Virus record (IMG/VR): IMGVR_UViG_3300025326_000223
Coordinates: 1 to 22,105 of that record
DNA from: a virus
Direction: 5' to 3' (one strand)
Length of the DNA stretch: 22,105 nucleotides
Under the pieces are notes generated by a model. The model saw nothing but the letters and a program-made list of their open reading frames with translations. It made no database searches and was not told where the DNA came from. The position numbers and the translations under genes were made by a program. Shown here in pieces: positions 9,264 through 15,123 of the stretch (positions are counted from its first letter, which is position 1; the number at the start of each line of letters is the position of its first letter).

Positions 9264-9287
9264 AAAAAAGGCCCGCCAAGGCGAGCC
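9264..9287 (-). terminator. Intrinsic terminator just before the tape measure gene
   Basis: On the minus strand GGCTCGCC and GGCGGGCC form a stem of up to 8 bp (one G-U pair) around a tiny loop, realistically 7 bp with a CUUG loop. Six T residues (9264-9269) follow immediately. The hairpin ends only 11 bases before the tape measure ATG, in the 72-base gap after the tail chaperone reading frame. Confidence 0.75.
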
Positions 9288-9324
9288 ATTTGAATGTGTC
9301 CCGCACGGTGGCGGGTGTTTGCTG

Positions 9325-9786
9325 CTACATCTCGGTCAACTCGCGCATTGATTCCTCAAGGCGTCTCGCTGCCGCGACCTTATCGACTGCCAGGTATTCA
9401 TCGGACTGCCATGGCGCTTTGCAATCGCGCTTTGTGGCGCGCTGCGATTCGTTCATGTGTTCGATGGACAGCCGGCGCATCGTGGCGCACTCCCAAGGCG
9501 AGAGCGTGATGCCCTCGTTATCCTGGTAGTGGCGCAATTCGCCTTGCGTGATCTGGCTATCGCCGACCGTTGGCCCGACTGCCCAGAAGTGCCCGAGCAG
9601 GTATGCGGCAGCGCCTGGATCTGGCATTTCAGGCGTGAAATCGTCGTCTTTCTCAATCTTGCGCAGGCTCGCCAATCTGGATACTGGCGGCGCCTTCGAC
9701 TTGTCACCCTCTGCTTTGTCCGGCGCAGTGTTGAGCCATGCGTTGTGCCGGACGTAGAGCGACAAATCATCGGACGCCGCCTTTAG
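9325..9786 (-). CDS. Tail assembly chaperone T portion, made as a G-T fusion by -1 frameshift
   Basis: This frame lies between the chaperone gene and the tape measure, the classical place of lambda T. It has no convincing start of its own: the first candidate is a TTG at 9765 without an obvious ribosome site. The frame is open upstream into the slippery heptamer at 9786-9792. Slipping back one base continues as L-K-A-A-S-D-D and then reads through about 146 more residues to the TAG at 9325. The fusion would be about 284 residues. The T part contains PPVSRLASLRKIEK, GHFWAVGPTVGD and a charged helical C-terminus. By analogy with lambda G-T it would help recruit tail tube subunits to the tape measure before being lost from the virion. 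Confidence 0.75.
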   Translation of the reverse strand, partial: LKAASDDLSLYVRHNAWLNTAPDKAEGDKSKAPPVSRLASLRKIEKDDDFTPEMPDPGAAAYLLGHFWAVGPTVGDSQITQGELRHYQDNEGITLSPWECATMRRLSIEHMNESQRATKRDCKAPWQSDEYLAVDKVAAARRLEESMRELTEM

Positions 9787-10178
9787 AAATTTGCCCAGTC
9801 GGCGTTGAACTTCACGACTTGCTCGGTGATGTAGCCGAGCTTGGGATTTTCATACAGATCCTTGGCGGGCACCGGAAAGTTCTCGATCTGCGCGGTGATT
9901 GCGACCATCTTTTCGGCGCGCTGCTCGATATTGCTTTCCACGGTGTCTTTCGTGGCTTTGCCGCGAATTGCCGCGTAGGTTTTGGCGTTCGCGGCGGTGT
10001 CGATCTTGTGCTGCGCGCGCATCGATTCCTTGGTGCCAGGGCTGCGCACTTCGATGCGCACCGGCCTGCCGTTGAACATCAGCGGGCCGTCGCCCTTCTT
10101 GTTTTCCACTTCGAGCCATGCGGTGTCGGTCGCTTCGAAGTCGGATACGTTGAATACTGCGGTGATTTGGTCGGTCAT
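9783..10178 (-). CDS. Tail assembly chaperone (lambda G-like)
   Basis: A 131-residue protein starting at ATG 10176-10178 with an AAAAGGAAA ribosome site in the preceding bases. It lies between the tail tube and tape measure genes, the usual place for the G chaperone. It is acidic to neutral with mixed alpha/beta character (MTDQITAVFNVSDFEATD at the start, KFNADWANF at the end). No catalytic motif is visible. The final codons GCA-AAT-TTC-TAA contain the slippery heptamer that lets some ribosomes continue into the T frame. Assignment rests on gene order, size and the frameshift site more than on sequence similarity. Confidence 0.8.
   Translation of the reverse strand: MTDQITAVFNVSDFEATDTAWLEVENKKGDGPLMFNGRPVRIEVRSPGTKESMRAQHKIDTAANAKTYAAIRGKATKDTVESNIEQRAEKMVAITAQIENFPVPAKDLYENPKLGYITEQVVKFNADWANF
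9786..9792 (-). promoter_or_regulatory. Programmed -1 ribosomal frameshift site (A-AAT-TTC)
   Basis: The minus strand reads AAATTTC, matching X-XXY-YYZ, in register with the G frame (GCA AAT TTC) and followed at once by the TAA stop. A -1 slip re-pairs on AAA TTT and continues CTA AAG GCG GCG TCC GAT GAT into the T frame with no stop before 9325. Frameshifting between these two chaperone frames is conserved in long-tailed phages. Use of this site is inferred. Confidence 0.75.
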
Positions 10179-10283
10179 GATATTTCCTTTTCGCGGATTG
10201 GAATTGCCCGTGACGATCCAGCGCGCCCGCGAAAGGCGACACTAGATCGTTCGGTGCTAGGGATGGCTTGCGCCAAAAGAGAT

Positions 10284-10299
10284 GCCCGGCGAACCGGGC
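10284..10299 (-). terminator. Stable UUCG-loop hairpin after the tail tube gene (weak terminator)
   Basis: The RNA stem GCCCGG / CCGGGC is a perfect 6-bp stem around a UUCG loop. It starts six bases after the tail tube stop and is followed by a mixed T-rich stretch (ATCTCTTTT). The T tract is broken, so it may act as a partial terminator or as a 3' stabiliser of tube mRNA. The remaining gap to 10178 holds only the ribosome site of the chaperone gene. Confidence 0.55.
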
Positions 10300-10304
10300 G
10301 GGGA

Positions 10305-10769
10305 TTACACGGCTGCGACGATGGTCGGCCTGCGGCAGATCGCAAGATCGACGCCGCGTTTCTGCACGTCACCTGCAGCGCCATCGACGTACTCAGCCTT
10401 CGAGACGAGCACGTCCAGGTAGTGGATGGCGCCACTCGGGTACGTGAGCTTTGCCGAGTAGCGGGCGGTCGATTCGACGGCAGCGTCGATGATGACTTGC
10501 CCGGCATTCGACGGGACGGAGCCTAGCGTCAGCGACTTGGTCCCGTAGTTCTTATTGCCTTTGACCTTCGCCACTTCGCCAGTGCTGACGGGCGTGAACT
10601 CGGCGATGCCAGCCGTCACGCCGTGAGTGCCGAAGTTTTCGATCTCGCCGATCAGGGTGTAGGTGATCGTGGTCGCGCCGTAGCCGGCAGCGTCATACGT
10701 GGCAGGAAGTCCTGCGGAGATTGCCAGCGTTGTGCCGGTCATGCTCTGAACGGTGGTTGGAGCGGTCAT
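10305..10769 (-). CDS. Major tail tube protein
   Basis: A 154-residue protein starting at ATG 10767-10769 with a GAGG ribosome site 6 bases upstream. Size, placement between a tail completion gene and the chaperone/tape measure block, and beta-rich composition fit a siphovirus tail tube subunit. Sequence features are an N-terminal TAPTTVQSMTGTTLAIS, an IGEIENFGTHG segment near residue 40, and repeated T/V/Y-rich strands. Hundreds of copies would polymerise into the tail tube around the tape measure. The gene is isolated by gaps of 113 and 126 bases that hold hairpins on both sides, which suggests its mRNA level is set separately from its neighbours. Confidence 0.85.
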   Translation of the reverse strand: MTAPTTVQSMTGTTLAISAGLPATYDAAGYGATTITYTLIGEIENFGTHGVTAGIAEFTPVSTGEVAKVKGNKNYGTKSLTLGSVPSNAGQVIIDAAVESTARYSAKLTYPSGAIHYLDVLVSKAEYVDGAAGDVQKRGVDLAICRRPTIVAAV

Positions 10770-10785
10770 AATTTGCCTCTTTCAT

Positions 10786-10802
10786 AAAAACCCGCTCGCG
10801 GG
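10786..10802 (-). terminator. Short hairpin with T tract before the tail tube gene (second of two)
   Basis: The minus strand reads CCCG-CGAG-CGGG followed by five T residues (10786-10790). The 4-bp GC stem with a 4-base loop is short, so on its own it would be weak. It lies 33 bases downstream of a stronger terminator and 17 bases before the tube start. Confidence 0.45.
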
Positions 10803-10835
10803 ATGCGATACGGGCGGGTTGGAAATCTGTGGACG

Positions 10836-10860
10836 AAAAAAAGACCGCACGGGGCGGCCT
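10836..10860 (-). terminator. Intrinsic terminator after the tail completion gene (first of two)
   Basis: The minus strand AGGCCGC / GCGGTCT forms a 7-bp stem with one G-U pair around a CCCGT loop, running into seven T residues at 10836-10842. It starts 22 bases after the TAG stop of the tail completion gene. It is one of the best-formed intrinsic terminators in the window. Confidence 0.75.
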
Positions 10861-10882
10861 CAGTTGATTGGTTTGTGCTGCG

Positions 10883-11281
10883 CTATTCGATGAACATCAC
10901 CATGAAATCGGTCGAGCCCATGAATATCCCTGCCGCGTCATCGCGGAAATCAGGCCCGTCGCTTTCGTTTGCGATGCTGTCCACGTTGACGCCGTTGATA
11001 GTTCCGCGCGTCTCTGGCAGTGCGTCGCGCACGAGCTTGAGAGTCGATTTCTGCGCCGGGTAAGTCGATGCCATAACCGTGACTTGAACGCGGGAGGTGC
11101 AGAACTTGACCAGTGATCCAGCGACGATGCGACGGCGATTCGTTGATACGTGCGTCACGGCGATGGCCGGCAGCGCAGTGCCTTGCGGCACAATCCCGGC
11201 GTAGATACGCGCAGCGGGAACGACAGCGATCATGGCGGCGTTATTAGCCAGAAGGTAGCGGACCGCCTTAACGTCAGACAT
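10883..11281 (-). CDS. Tail completion protein (DUF3168 / gp17-like)
   Basis: A 132-residue protein. The start is taken at ATG 11279-11281 (MSDVKAVRYLLANN) with an AAGG ribosome site 6 bases upstream, inside the end of the methyltransferase gene. The longer frame to 11341 only adds a shadow of that gene. The layout fits the DUF3168 family: an N-terminal helix, IYAGIVPQGTALPAIAVTHV near residues 26-45, a central strand with RVQVTVMA, and a terminal strand. These proteins cap the tail tube and mate it to the head. Placement after head closure and gp10-like genes and before the tube gene agrees. Confidence 0.8.
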   Translation of the reverse strand: MSDVKAVRYLLANNAAMIAVVPAARIYAGIVPQGTALPAIAVTHVSTNRRRIVAGSLVKFCTSRVQVTVMASTYPAQKSTLKLVRDALPETRGTINGVNVDSIANESDGPDFRDDAAGIFMGSTDFMVMFIE

Positions 11282-12371
11282 TGCGAGCCTTGCGCTTCGG
11301 TGCTGAGATGCGCTCGTATGCCAGCCATGTGCCATCGACATGCTCGATGTTCGCGCCGCCTGCTCTCAACTCGGCCAGAGTTTCGGTCACTTGCATGTCT
11401 GCGCGCCCGTTGTCATCGTGGAAAACGATGACGCCGCCCGGCTGGACGATTGCCTTGGCGAGCGCGTAGTCATTCAGCACGCCGTCACGCGAGTGGTCGC
11501 CGTCGATGAAAACCGCGTCGCATTGCGGCAGATCGGCAGGCAGTAGGTCGAACGTGCCGCGCGGGCGCGTTACAAGATGAAAGCGCGGGTCGTCGGCAGC
11601 GAGCACGCCAGGATGCACAGGGACCTCGTTGCGCTGCGCTGTGAGCGTCGTTTGATGGCCTTGCTCAGCGTCCACGCCGATATAGCTCGTGATGCTCGGC
11701 ACGGCGCGCAGGATGGCGGCAGCGGTGCGCCCGGCATTGCAGCCGAATTCAGCCACCGTCAGCGGGTTGATTGATGCAATAAGATCGATCAGGGCGGCTG
11801 TATCGTCGGGATTCGTGTAATCGGGCAGCGCATCGAGCACGGCGGCCGGCTTCGGATCACCTTCGACCTCGACACCCTTTGCGCGAAGTTCTGCGCACAG
11901 TGCGGCAAGGCCTTTGGTCAGGCCGGGGTACTTGTCCCAATCGCTGTCTGCGGCGCCGTAGAAGTGCGCGAATGGCTCAGGATCAAAGCCGATCAGCACG
12001 ATCTTGGCAGCGCCGCACATCGCGGCCAGCCGGATAGCGGCAAGCCCGTTGTTGCGCACTTCGATCTGATGTCCGGGGCCGAGCGTCGCGCGCTCATGTG
12101 GGATGTTCGCGTACATCGCGTCCAGATCGCACTCGACGCCGCAAACGCGGATACCGGCAAAGCCTTCCGATTCGGCCCAAAAGCCAAAGTTTGGCGGGCC
12201 GTCCAGCGCGAGAACTAAGTCAGCGTCGGGCGCGAGGCGGAAGGCGCGGCGAACGGCGATGCGTGGCAGATGCTTGACGCTGTCGGCTACCTCTTGCGTC
12301 AGGCTCGGCCCGGATGCGAGCACGGCGACGGTTGCGCCTTGCCATGCCGGTGCTTTAAATGGAGTGGTCAT
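11274..12371 (-). CDS. Two-domain enzyme: MptE/DUF115-like domain fused to an SAM-dependent methyltransferase
   Basis: A 365-residue protein starting at ATG 12369-12371 with an AAGGA site 6 bases upstream, which overlaps the stop of the gp10-like gene. Residues 10-180 resemble the Rossmann-like domain of DUF115 / MptE-like phage proteins: VAVLASGPSLT (15-25), RRAFRLAPDADLVLALDG (41-58), RNNGLAAIRLA (106-116) and GAAKIVLIGFD (120-130). Residues 190-350 look like a class I methyltransferase of the Methyltransf_24 type: VAEFGCNAGRTA (206-217) as the SAM loop, IGVDA (231-235), DAVFIDGDHSRDG (285-297) and PGGVIVFHDDN (311-321). The substrate cannot be read from sequence. Lying among head-tail completion genes, it could modify a virion protein, a glycan or a nucleotide. 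It overlaps the downstream start by 8 bases. Confidence 0.8.
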   Translation of the reverse strand: MTTPFKAPAWQGATVAVLASGPSLTQEVADSVKHLPRIAVRRAFRLAPDADLVLALDGPPNFGFWAESEGFAGIRVCGVECDLDAMYANIPHERATLGPGHQIEVRNNGLAAIRLAAMCGAAKIVLIGFDPEPFAHFYGAADSDWDKYPGLTKGLAALCAELRAKGVEVEGDPKPAAVLDALPDYTNPDDTAALIDLIASINPLTVAEFGCNAGRTAAAILRAVPSITSYIGVDAEQGHQTTLTAQRNEVPVHPGVLAADDPRFHLVTRPRGTFDLLPADLPQCDAVFIDGDHSRDGVLNDYALAKAIVQPGGVIVFHDDNGRADMQVTETLAELRAGGANIEHVDGTWLAYERISAPKRKARNV

Positions 12372-12378
12372 AGTGTCC

Positions 12379-12876
12379 TTATTCCTCTGCTATTTCGATA
12401 CCGGAGGCGTTCAAGCCCTCTTTCGTGAGTCTGGCGCGGATCGCCTCGCCCACGGCGATCAGGGCTTGCTGCGCCTTGCCATCGAGCGCGGGCCGCATAA
12501 ATGCTTTTGGCTTAAAGCCAGGGTGATTGATGGAGCGATAGACGCCGCCAGCGAAGGCCAATGCGCCATTGTTTTTCCCGGCAATGACGTGCGCAGCCGC
12601 ACCTGTGAACTCAATCCAGTGCGCGATATAGCCGTGCTCGCCCTTGGCCTTAACGCTGGCCGTTACGGTGCCGCGCTTGACGCTAGTCGATACGCGCAGC
12701 CCCTTGGAGAGAATGCCGGTATCGACGTTGCCATGCGATGCAAGCTGCTGCTGCGCCTCGGCTTTGACGACATTGGCGCCCGCGCGCAAAGCCTGACGAA
12801 GCACGTTCTTCTCTAATTTCAGCGGTAGCGATTGAAGCATCGCGTTCAACTCGCGCAATCCGGTTACTGATGACAT
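12379..12876 (-). CDS. HK97 gp10-like head-tail / tail component protein
   Basis: A 165-residue protein whose ATG (12874-12876) overlaps the previous TAA by one base. It follows the HK97 gp10 family pattern: an N-terminal GLRELNAMLQSLP helix, LRQALRAGANVVKAEAQ near residues 25-42, a DTG motif (VDTGILSKGLRV) at the start of the beta core, a central strand pair ending in GYIAHWIEFTGAAAH, and the late FMRPALDGK motif. Members act at the head-tail junction or as tail terminator-type proteins in siphoviruses. Position after the head closure gene agrees. Confidence 0.88.
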   Translation of the reverse strand: MSSVTGLRELNAMLQSLPLKLEKNVLRQALRAGANVVKAEAQQQLASHGNVDTGILSKGLRVSTSVKRGTVTASVKAKGEHGYIAHWIEFTGAAAHVIAGKNNGALAFAGGVYRSINHPGFKPKAFMRPALDGKAQQALIAVGEAIRARLTKEGLNASGIEIAEE

Positions 12877-13226
12877 TACGCCCCCGCCGTCGAGTATAGT
12901 TCGACCATGATTTCGATACCGGCCTTGCGGCCAATTTCAGCCGGACCTGCGACGATCTGATACGTGCGATCGGTCACGCCATGCCGCACAATGCGCATGT
13001 CGGACGTGATGCCAGCCCGGTATCCGATGCGTACGCGCGCCGGCTGCGATGCAATCCGAATACCGTTTGCGGTCGATTCCGATTTGCTCGGCAGCGAGTC
13101 CAGGAACTCGGCGGCGATGCGCGAGGCGACGACAACCCACGGCCCGGGCTCTTGACCGTAGTCGCCGGCTGCTACTGTGCTCGGGCGCTCAATGGTGATG
13201 CGCGAATATTTTTTGCCGGCGTCCAT
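12876..13226 (-). CDS. Head closure / head-tail adaptor protein (SPP1 gp16, HK97 gp7 type)
   Basis: A 116-residue beta-rich protein with ATG at 13224-13226, overlapping the connector stop by one base. The family layout is visible: an N-terminal strand (YSRITIERPS), GPWVVVASRIAAEFLDSLPS in the middle, then MRIVRHGVTDRTYQIVAG and a terminal strand (GIEIMVELYSTAG). Such proteins bind under the connector and stop DNA leaking from the filled head. Size and order between connector and gp10-like genes are as expected. Confidence 0.85.
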   Translation of the reverse strand: MDAGKKYSRITIERPSTVAAGDYGQEPGPWVVVASRIAAEFLDSLPSKSESTANGIRIASQPARVRIGYRAGITSDMRIVRHGVTDRTYQIVAGPAEIGRKAGIEIMVELYSTAGA

Positions 13227-14038
13227 CAGAACCCTATTACTTTGTGTGGGAAAAGTATCTTTGTCGCTCCCATAGGGATCTCATACGATTGAAAGTCGCC
13301 CGCCTGCTCGCGCCTGTTGTACCAATGGCCGATGAGTAGCAGCATGGCCAGACGCATGGCGGTCCATGTCGAATCATCAGCGCCGCCGATGAAGTGCGTG
13401 CCAGTGCCGGCCCCGGTGATGTCGATTGCTGCTCCGCCCGATGTGGCGGAAAGCTGCATCGTGTTGCCAGAGACGCCGATTGCGTAGTAGTCGGTGCGTA
13501 CAGCCAATCCAGCAGGCAGCGCGCCGCCCGTATTGATTCCTCGCACCACGTCGCCGGTCGCAAACGGATGGCCGGCAGCGGTCAGGATATTGGTCGTCGC
13601 ATCAACAGTGAACGGCGTTGCGTAGCCGGCCACGAAATCGACCGTCACGGCGGCGGGGTGCTCGTATGTGCTCGGCCACGTAGCGGCGTATGCGCGCGTG
13701 ACGATGCCGGGCAGTTCTGCCAAGTCGGTCACATAGTCGGCAGCGGCGAGCGTTTGCGATGCGCCAGCCGTGTCGAGATACGTGATCGCCGATACCTTGC
13801 GCAGCGGCGCGCGTAGGTCGATCCGATCAGGCCAGTCGGGGAACGTCGAGCGTAAGCCCTGCGTAACCATGATGCGATTCGTTGCGGACTCAACGTGTGC
13901 GCGGGCGACCGGGATCAAGGCGGAAATCAGCGCGTCCTCGTCGGTAAGGTCGGCATCGCAGCGAACGTGCAATTTCGCCTCTATCAAACTAACCGGCTCC
14001 GCCCCTGGCCCTGTTCGCGTCATGACATTACCAATCAC
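13226..14038 (-). CDS. Head-tail connector protein (HK97 gp6-like) with inserted domain
   Basis: A 270-residue protein, longer than the roughly 110-200 residues usual for gp6-like connectors. The start is GTG 14036-14038; an ATG five codons further in is possible. Residues 15-60 are the helical N-terminal part (PVSLIEAKLHVRCDADLTDE). Residues 80-140 form the strand region ending in VTVDFVAGYA. Residues 228-270 are the C-terminal helix and tail (MRLAMLLLIGHWYNRRE near 227-243). Between them, residues 141-220 are an extra beta domain (GALPAGL, TDYYA, SATSGGAAI, TGAGTGTH). It forms the dodecamer-type ring below the portal. The gene starts inside the end of the homing endonuclease gene (11-base overlap) and has only a weak ribosome site, so it probably depends on coupling. 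Confidence 0.88.
   Translation of the reverse strand: MIGNVMTRTGPGAEPVSLIEAKLHVRCDADLTDEDALISALIPVARAHVESATNRIMVTQGLRSTFPDWPDRIDLRAPLRKVSAITYLDTAGASQTLAAADYVTDLAELPGIVTRAYAATWPSTYEHPAAVTVDFVAGYATPFTVDATTNILTAAGHPFATGDVVRGINTGGALPAGLAVRTDYYAIGVSGNTMQLSATSGGAAIDITGAGTGTHFIGGADDSTWTAMRLAMLLLIGHWYNRREQAGDFQSYEIPMGATKILFPHKVIGF
13379..13618 (-). other. Inserted beta-rich domain, copy in head-tail connector
   Basis: Codons 141-220 of the connector encode an extra domain with GALPAGL, RTDYYA, SATSGGAAI and TGAGTGTHFI. In ordinary gp6-like connectors the strand ending in FVAGY is followed within a short loop by the WYNRRE-type helix, so the domain is placed in that loop. The same domain sits in the tail protein at 2876-4018. 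Confidence 0.65.
13988..14038 (-). repeat. Recoded copy of connector codons 1-17 (in front of the intact connector)
   Basis: Encodes MIGNVMTRTGPGAEPVS. It matches the copy at 14772-14822 in 14 of 17 residues but only about 33 of 51 bases. Most differences are synonymous, so this looks like a diverged homologous 5' end rather than a fresh duplication. Confidence 0.85.
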
Positions 14039-14822
14039 GATAAGCCCACTTTCTTAGATTAATGTCGCAAATTACCTGTCTTGAGCATTGAAATGCCCCT
14101 GCAATTTCACTGTATGAAAGGTTCGCCCCAATGAGATTTCGTATTGAATTGGCCTGATCTGGCGTGAATCGCCGCTGCACATCGCCTATTTGCTTGCGCC
14201 GCTCATCGGAGTATTTTTTACCTTTATGTGCGGCGCCGATTTTCGCGCAATGCTCTTCCGTTAGGCTTACTCCGGCGCGCTTTAGCGACATCGCCAACCG
14301 TGATTTATCGCTATGCACATGCCCGGCGAATGGAGCCCTGCCCCTTGATTTTGCCGCGATCTTTGCCTTTGTTTCATCGGAATGCTTAAGGCCAAGTGCA
14401 TGCTTATTCCCAACCAGCCGAATAGACACCTTAGCGCACGTTTCGGCAGAATGCTTCACCCCTAACGGGCTGCCGGCAGTTGGCGAGATGTTATAGCCTC
14501 GTGCGACGGAATCCATTTCATCAATCCAAGCCTGCTCGCGTGCGACAAGATCGCGCGCCTCGGGCACAACTTCGATGATGGAGAAACTAAAGGCGGATTC
14601 ACCGTATTTATTCCAGGCGTTTTGCAACTTGCCGGAGTGATGCTTGTTCAGTGCCAGGCTACTTCTGTGCGAATTAAATCTACGCTTAAAGTTGACGGCG
14701 CTGCCAACATATGCCTTGCCACTAGCAATATGGGCGATCACGTAGATCCCGCCCCGCATAAGGTCGCCATTTGACACTGGCTCAGCGCCGGGGCTTGTGC
14801 GCACAATCACGTTACCGATCAT
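14028..14822 (-). CDS. GIY-YIG homing endonuclease fused to captured connector start codons
   Basis: A 264-residue protein. Residues 1-17 (MIGNVIVRTSPGAEPVS) are a copy of the connector N-terminus. The endonuclease proper begins near Met22. The GIY-YIG nuclease domain spans about 23-112: GIY at 25-27, YVG at 38-40, KRRF with a candidate Arg near 48, a candidate catalytic Glu at 97 (AREQAWID), and GYN at 109-111. Four to five NUMOD3-like DNA-binding repeats follow at 120-212 (for example GVKHSAETCAKV and GLKHSDETKAKI). A helix-turn-helix lies near 235-255 (YSEIAGAFQCSRQVICDIN). It uses the AAGG ribosome site that originally served the connector, and its ATG overlaps the preceding TAA. GC is about 50%, near 40% at its 3' end, which supports transfer. 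Confidence 0.9.
   Translation of the reverse strand: MIGNVIVRTSPGAEPVSNGDLMRGGIYVIAHIASGKAYVGSAVNFKRRFNSHRSSLALNKHHSGKLQNAWNKYGESAFSFSIIEVVPEARDLVAREQAWIDEMDSVARGYNISPTAGSPLGVKHSAETCAKVSIRLVGNKHALGLKHSDETKAKIAAKSRGRAPFAGHVHSDKSRLAMSLKRAGVSLTEEHCAKIGAAHKGKKYSDERRKQIGDVQRRFTPDQANSIRNLIGANLSYSEIAGAFQCSRQVICDINLRKWAYRDW
14772..14822 (-). repeat. Captured copy of connector codons 1-17 (N-terminus of the endonuclease gene)
   Basis: Encodes MIGNVIVRTSPGAEPVS in frame with the endonuclease. It keeps the original junction with the upstream gene: an AAGG ribosome site and a TAATG overlap. This argues that it is the ancestral connector start at this locus. Confidence 0.85.
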
Positions 14823-15121
14823 TATTTCGCCTTGCGGTTATATGGGCGCTTGCCGGTGTCGAGCATCTTGTTTTCTGGCGCGACTTCGACGGCTTTTACC
14901 TCTGGCTCGGCGACGAGCTCGATCATGTCGGGCTGCGCGGCAACTTGTGGCCTGGGCGCGTCGGCCGGAGCCTCAACCGCCATGCGCGCAGCGACGAAGG
15001 CTTGCGCCAGGTCGCGCGCGCCGGGCGTGCCGGTCAGGTCATATTCCTTTTCGGCCTCGTAGGTCGCGACGCGGATTCCGTCGAGCGAGCCAGGAACGGT
15101 TTTCAGCATGCGGATTTTCAT
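14822..15121 (-). CDS. Small conserved phage protein of the head region, unknown function
   Basis: A 99-residue protein with ATG at 15119-15121, two bases after the previous stop. The N-terminus (MKIRMLKTVPGSLDGI) and the early KEYDLT followed by ARDLAQAFVAARMA match a small phage protein type often found between capsid and connector genes. The second half is rich in proline, alanine and charged residues and probably disordered, ending in a basic NRKAK. No function is known to me. Its TAA overlaps the start of the endonuclease, the place where the connector would normally begin. Confidence 0.75.
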   Translation of the reverse strand: MKIRMLKTVPGSLDGIRVATYEAEKEYDLTGTPGARDLAQAFVAARMAVEAPADAPRPQVAAQPDMIELVAEPEVKAVEVAPENKMLDTGKRPYNRKAK

Positions 15122-15123
15122 GG

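Noticed and set aside
9253-9306. Longer tape measure start at GTG 9306
   Set aside because: It would translate through a strong terminator hairpin, and the resulting N-terminus has no family match. The ATG at 9252 gives the usual start.
9718-9753. 7-bp stem GTCCGGC / GCCGGAC as a stimulator of the frameshift
   Set aside because: It begins about 32 bases after the heptamer and has a 22-base loop; known stimulators lie within about 5-9 bases. It may be chance in GC-rich coding sequence.
9783-9786. Sequencing error splitting a single tail chaperone gene
   Set aside because: The break coincides exactly with a slippery heptamer and with the place where phages conserve a programmed frameshift.
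14028-14822. Group I intron carrying the endonuclease
   Set aside because: The endonuclease frame fills the whole insertion, leaving no non-coding room for an intron core, and the connector has its own second start, so splicing is not needed.
14028-14822. Intein or in-frame fusion of endonuclease and connector
   Set aside because: The endonuclease ends in its own TAA, and the connector reads from a separate, overlapping GTG in another frame. No intein splice motifs were seen.
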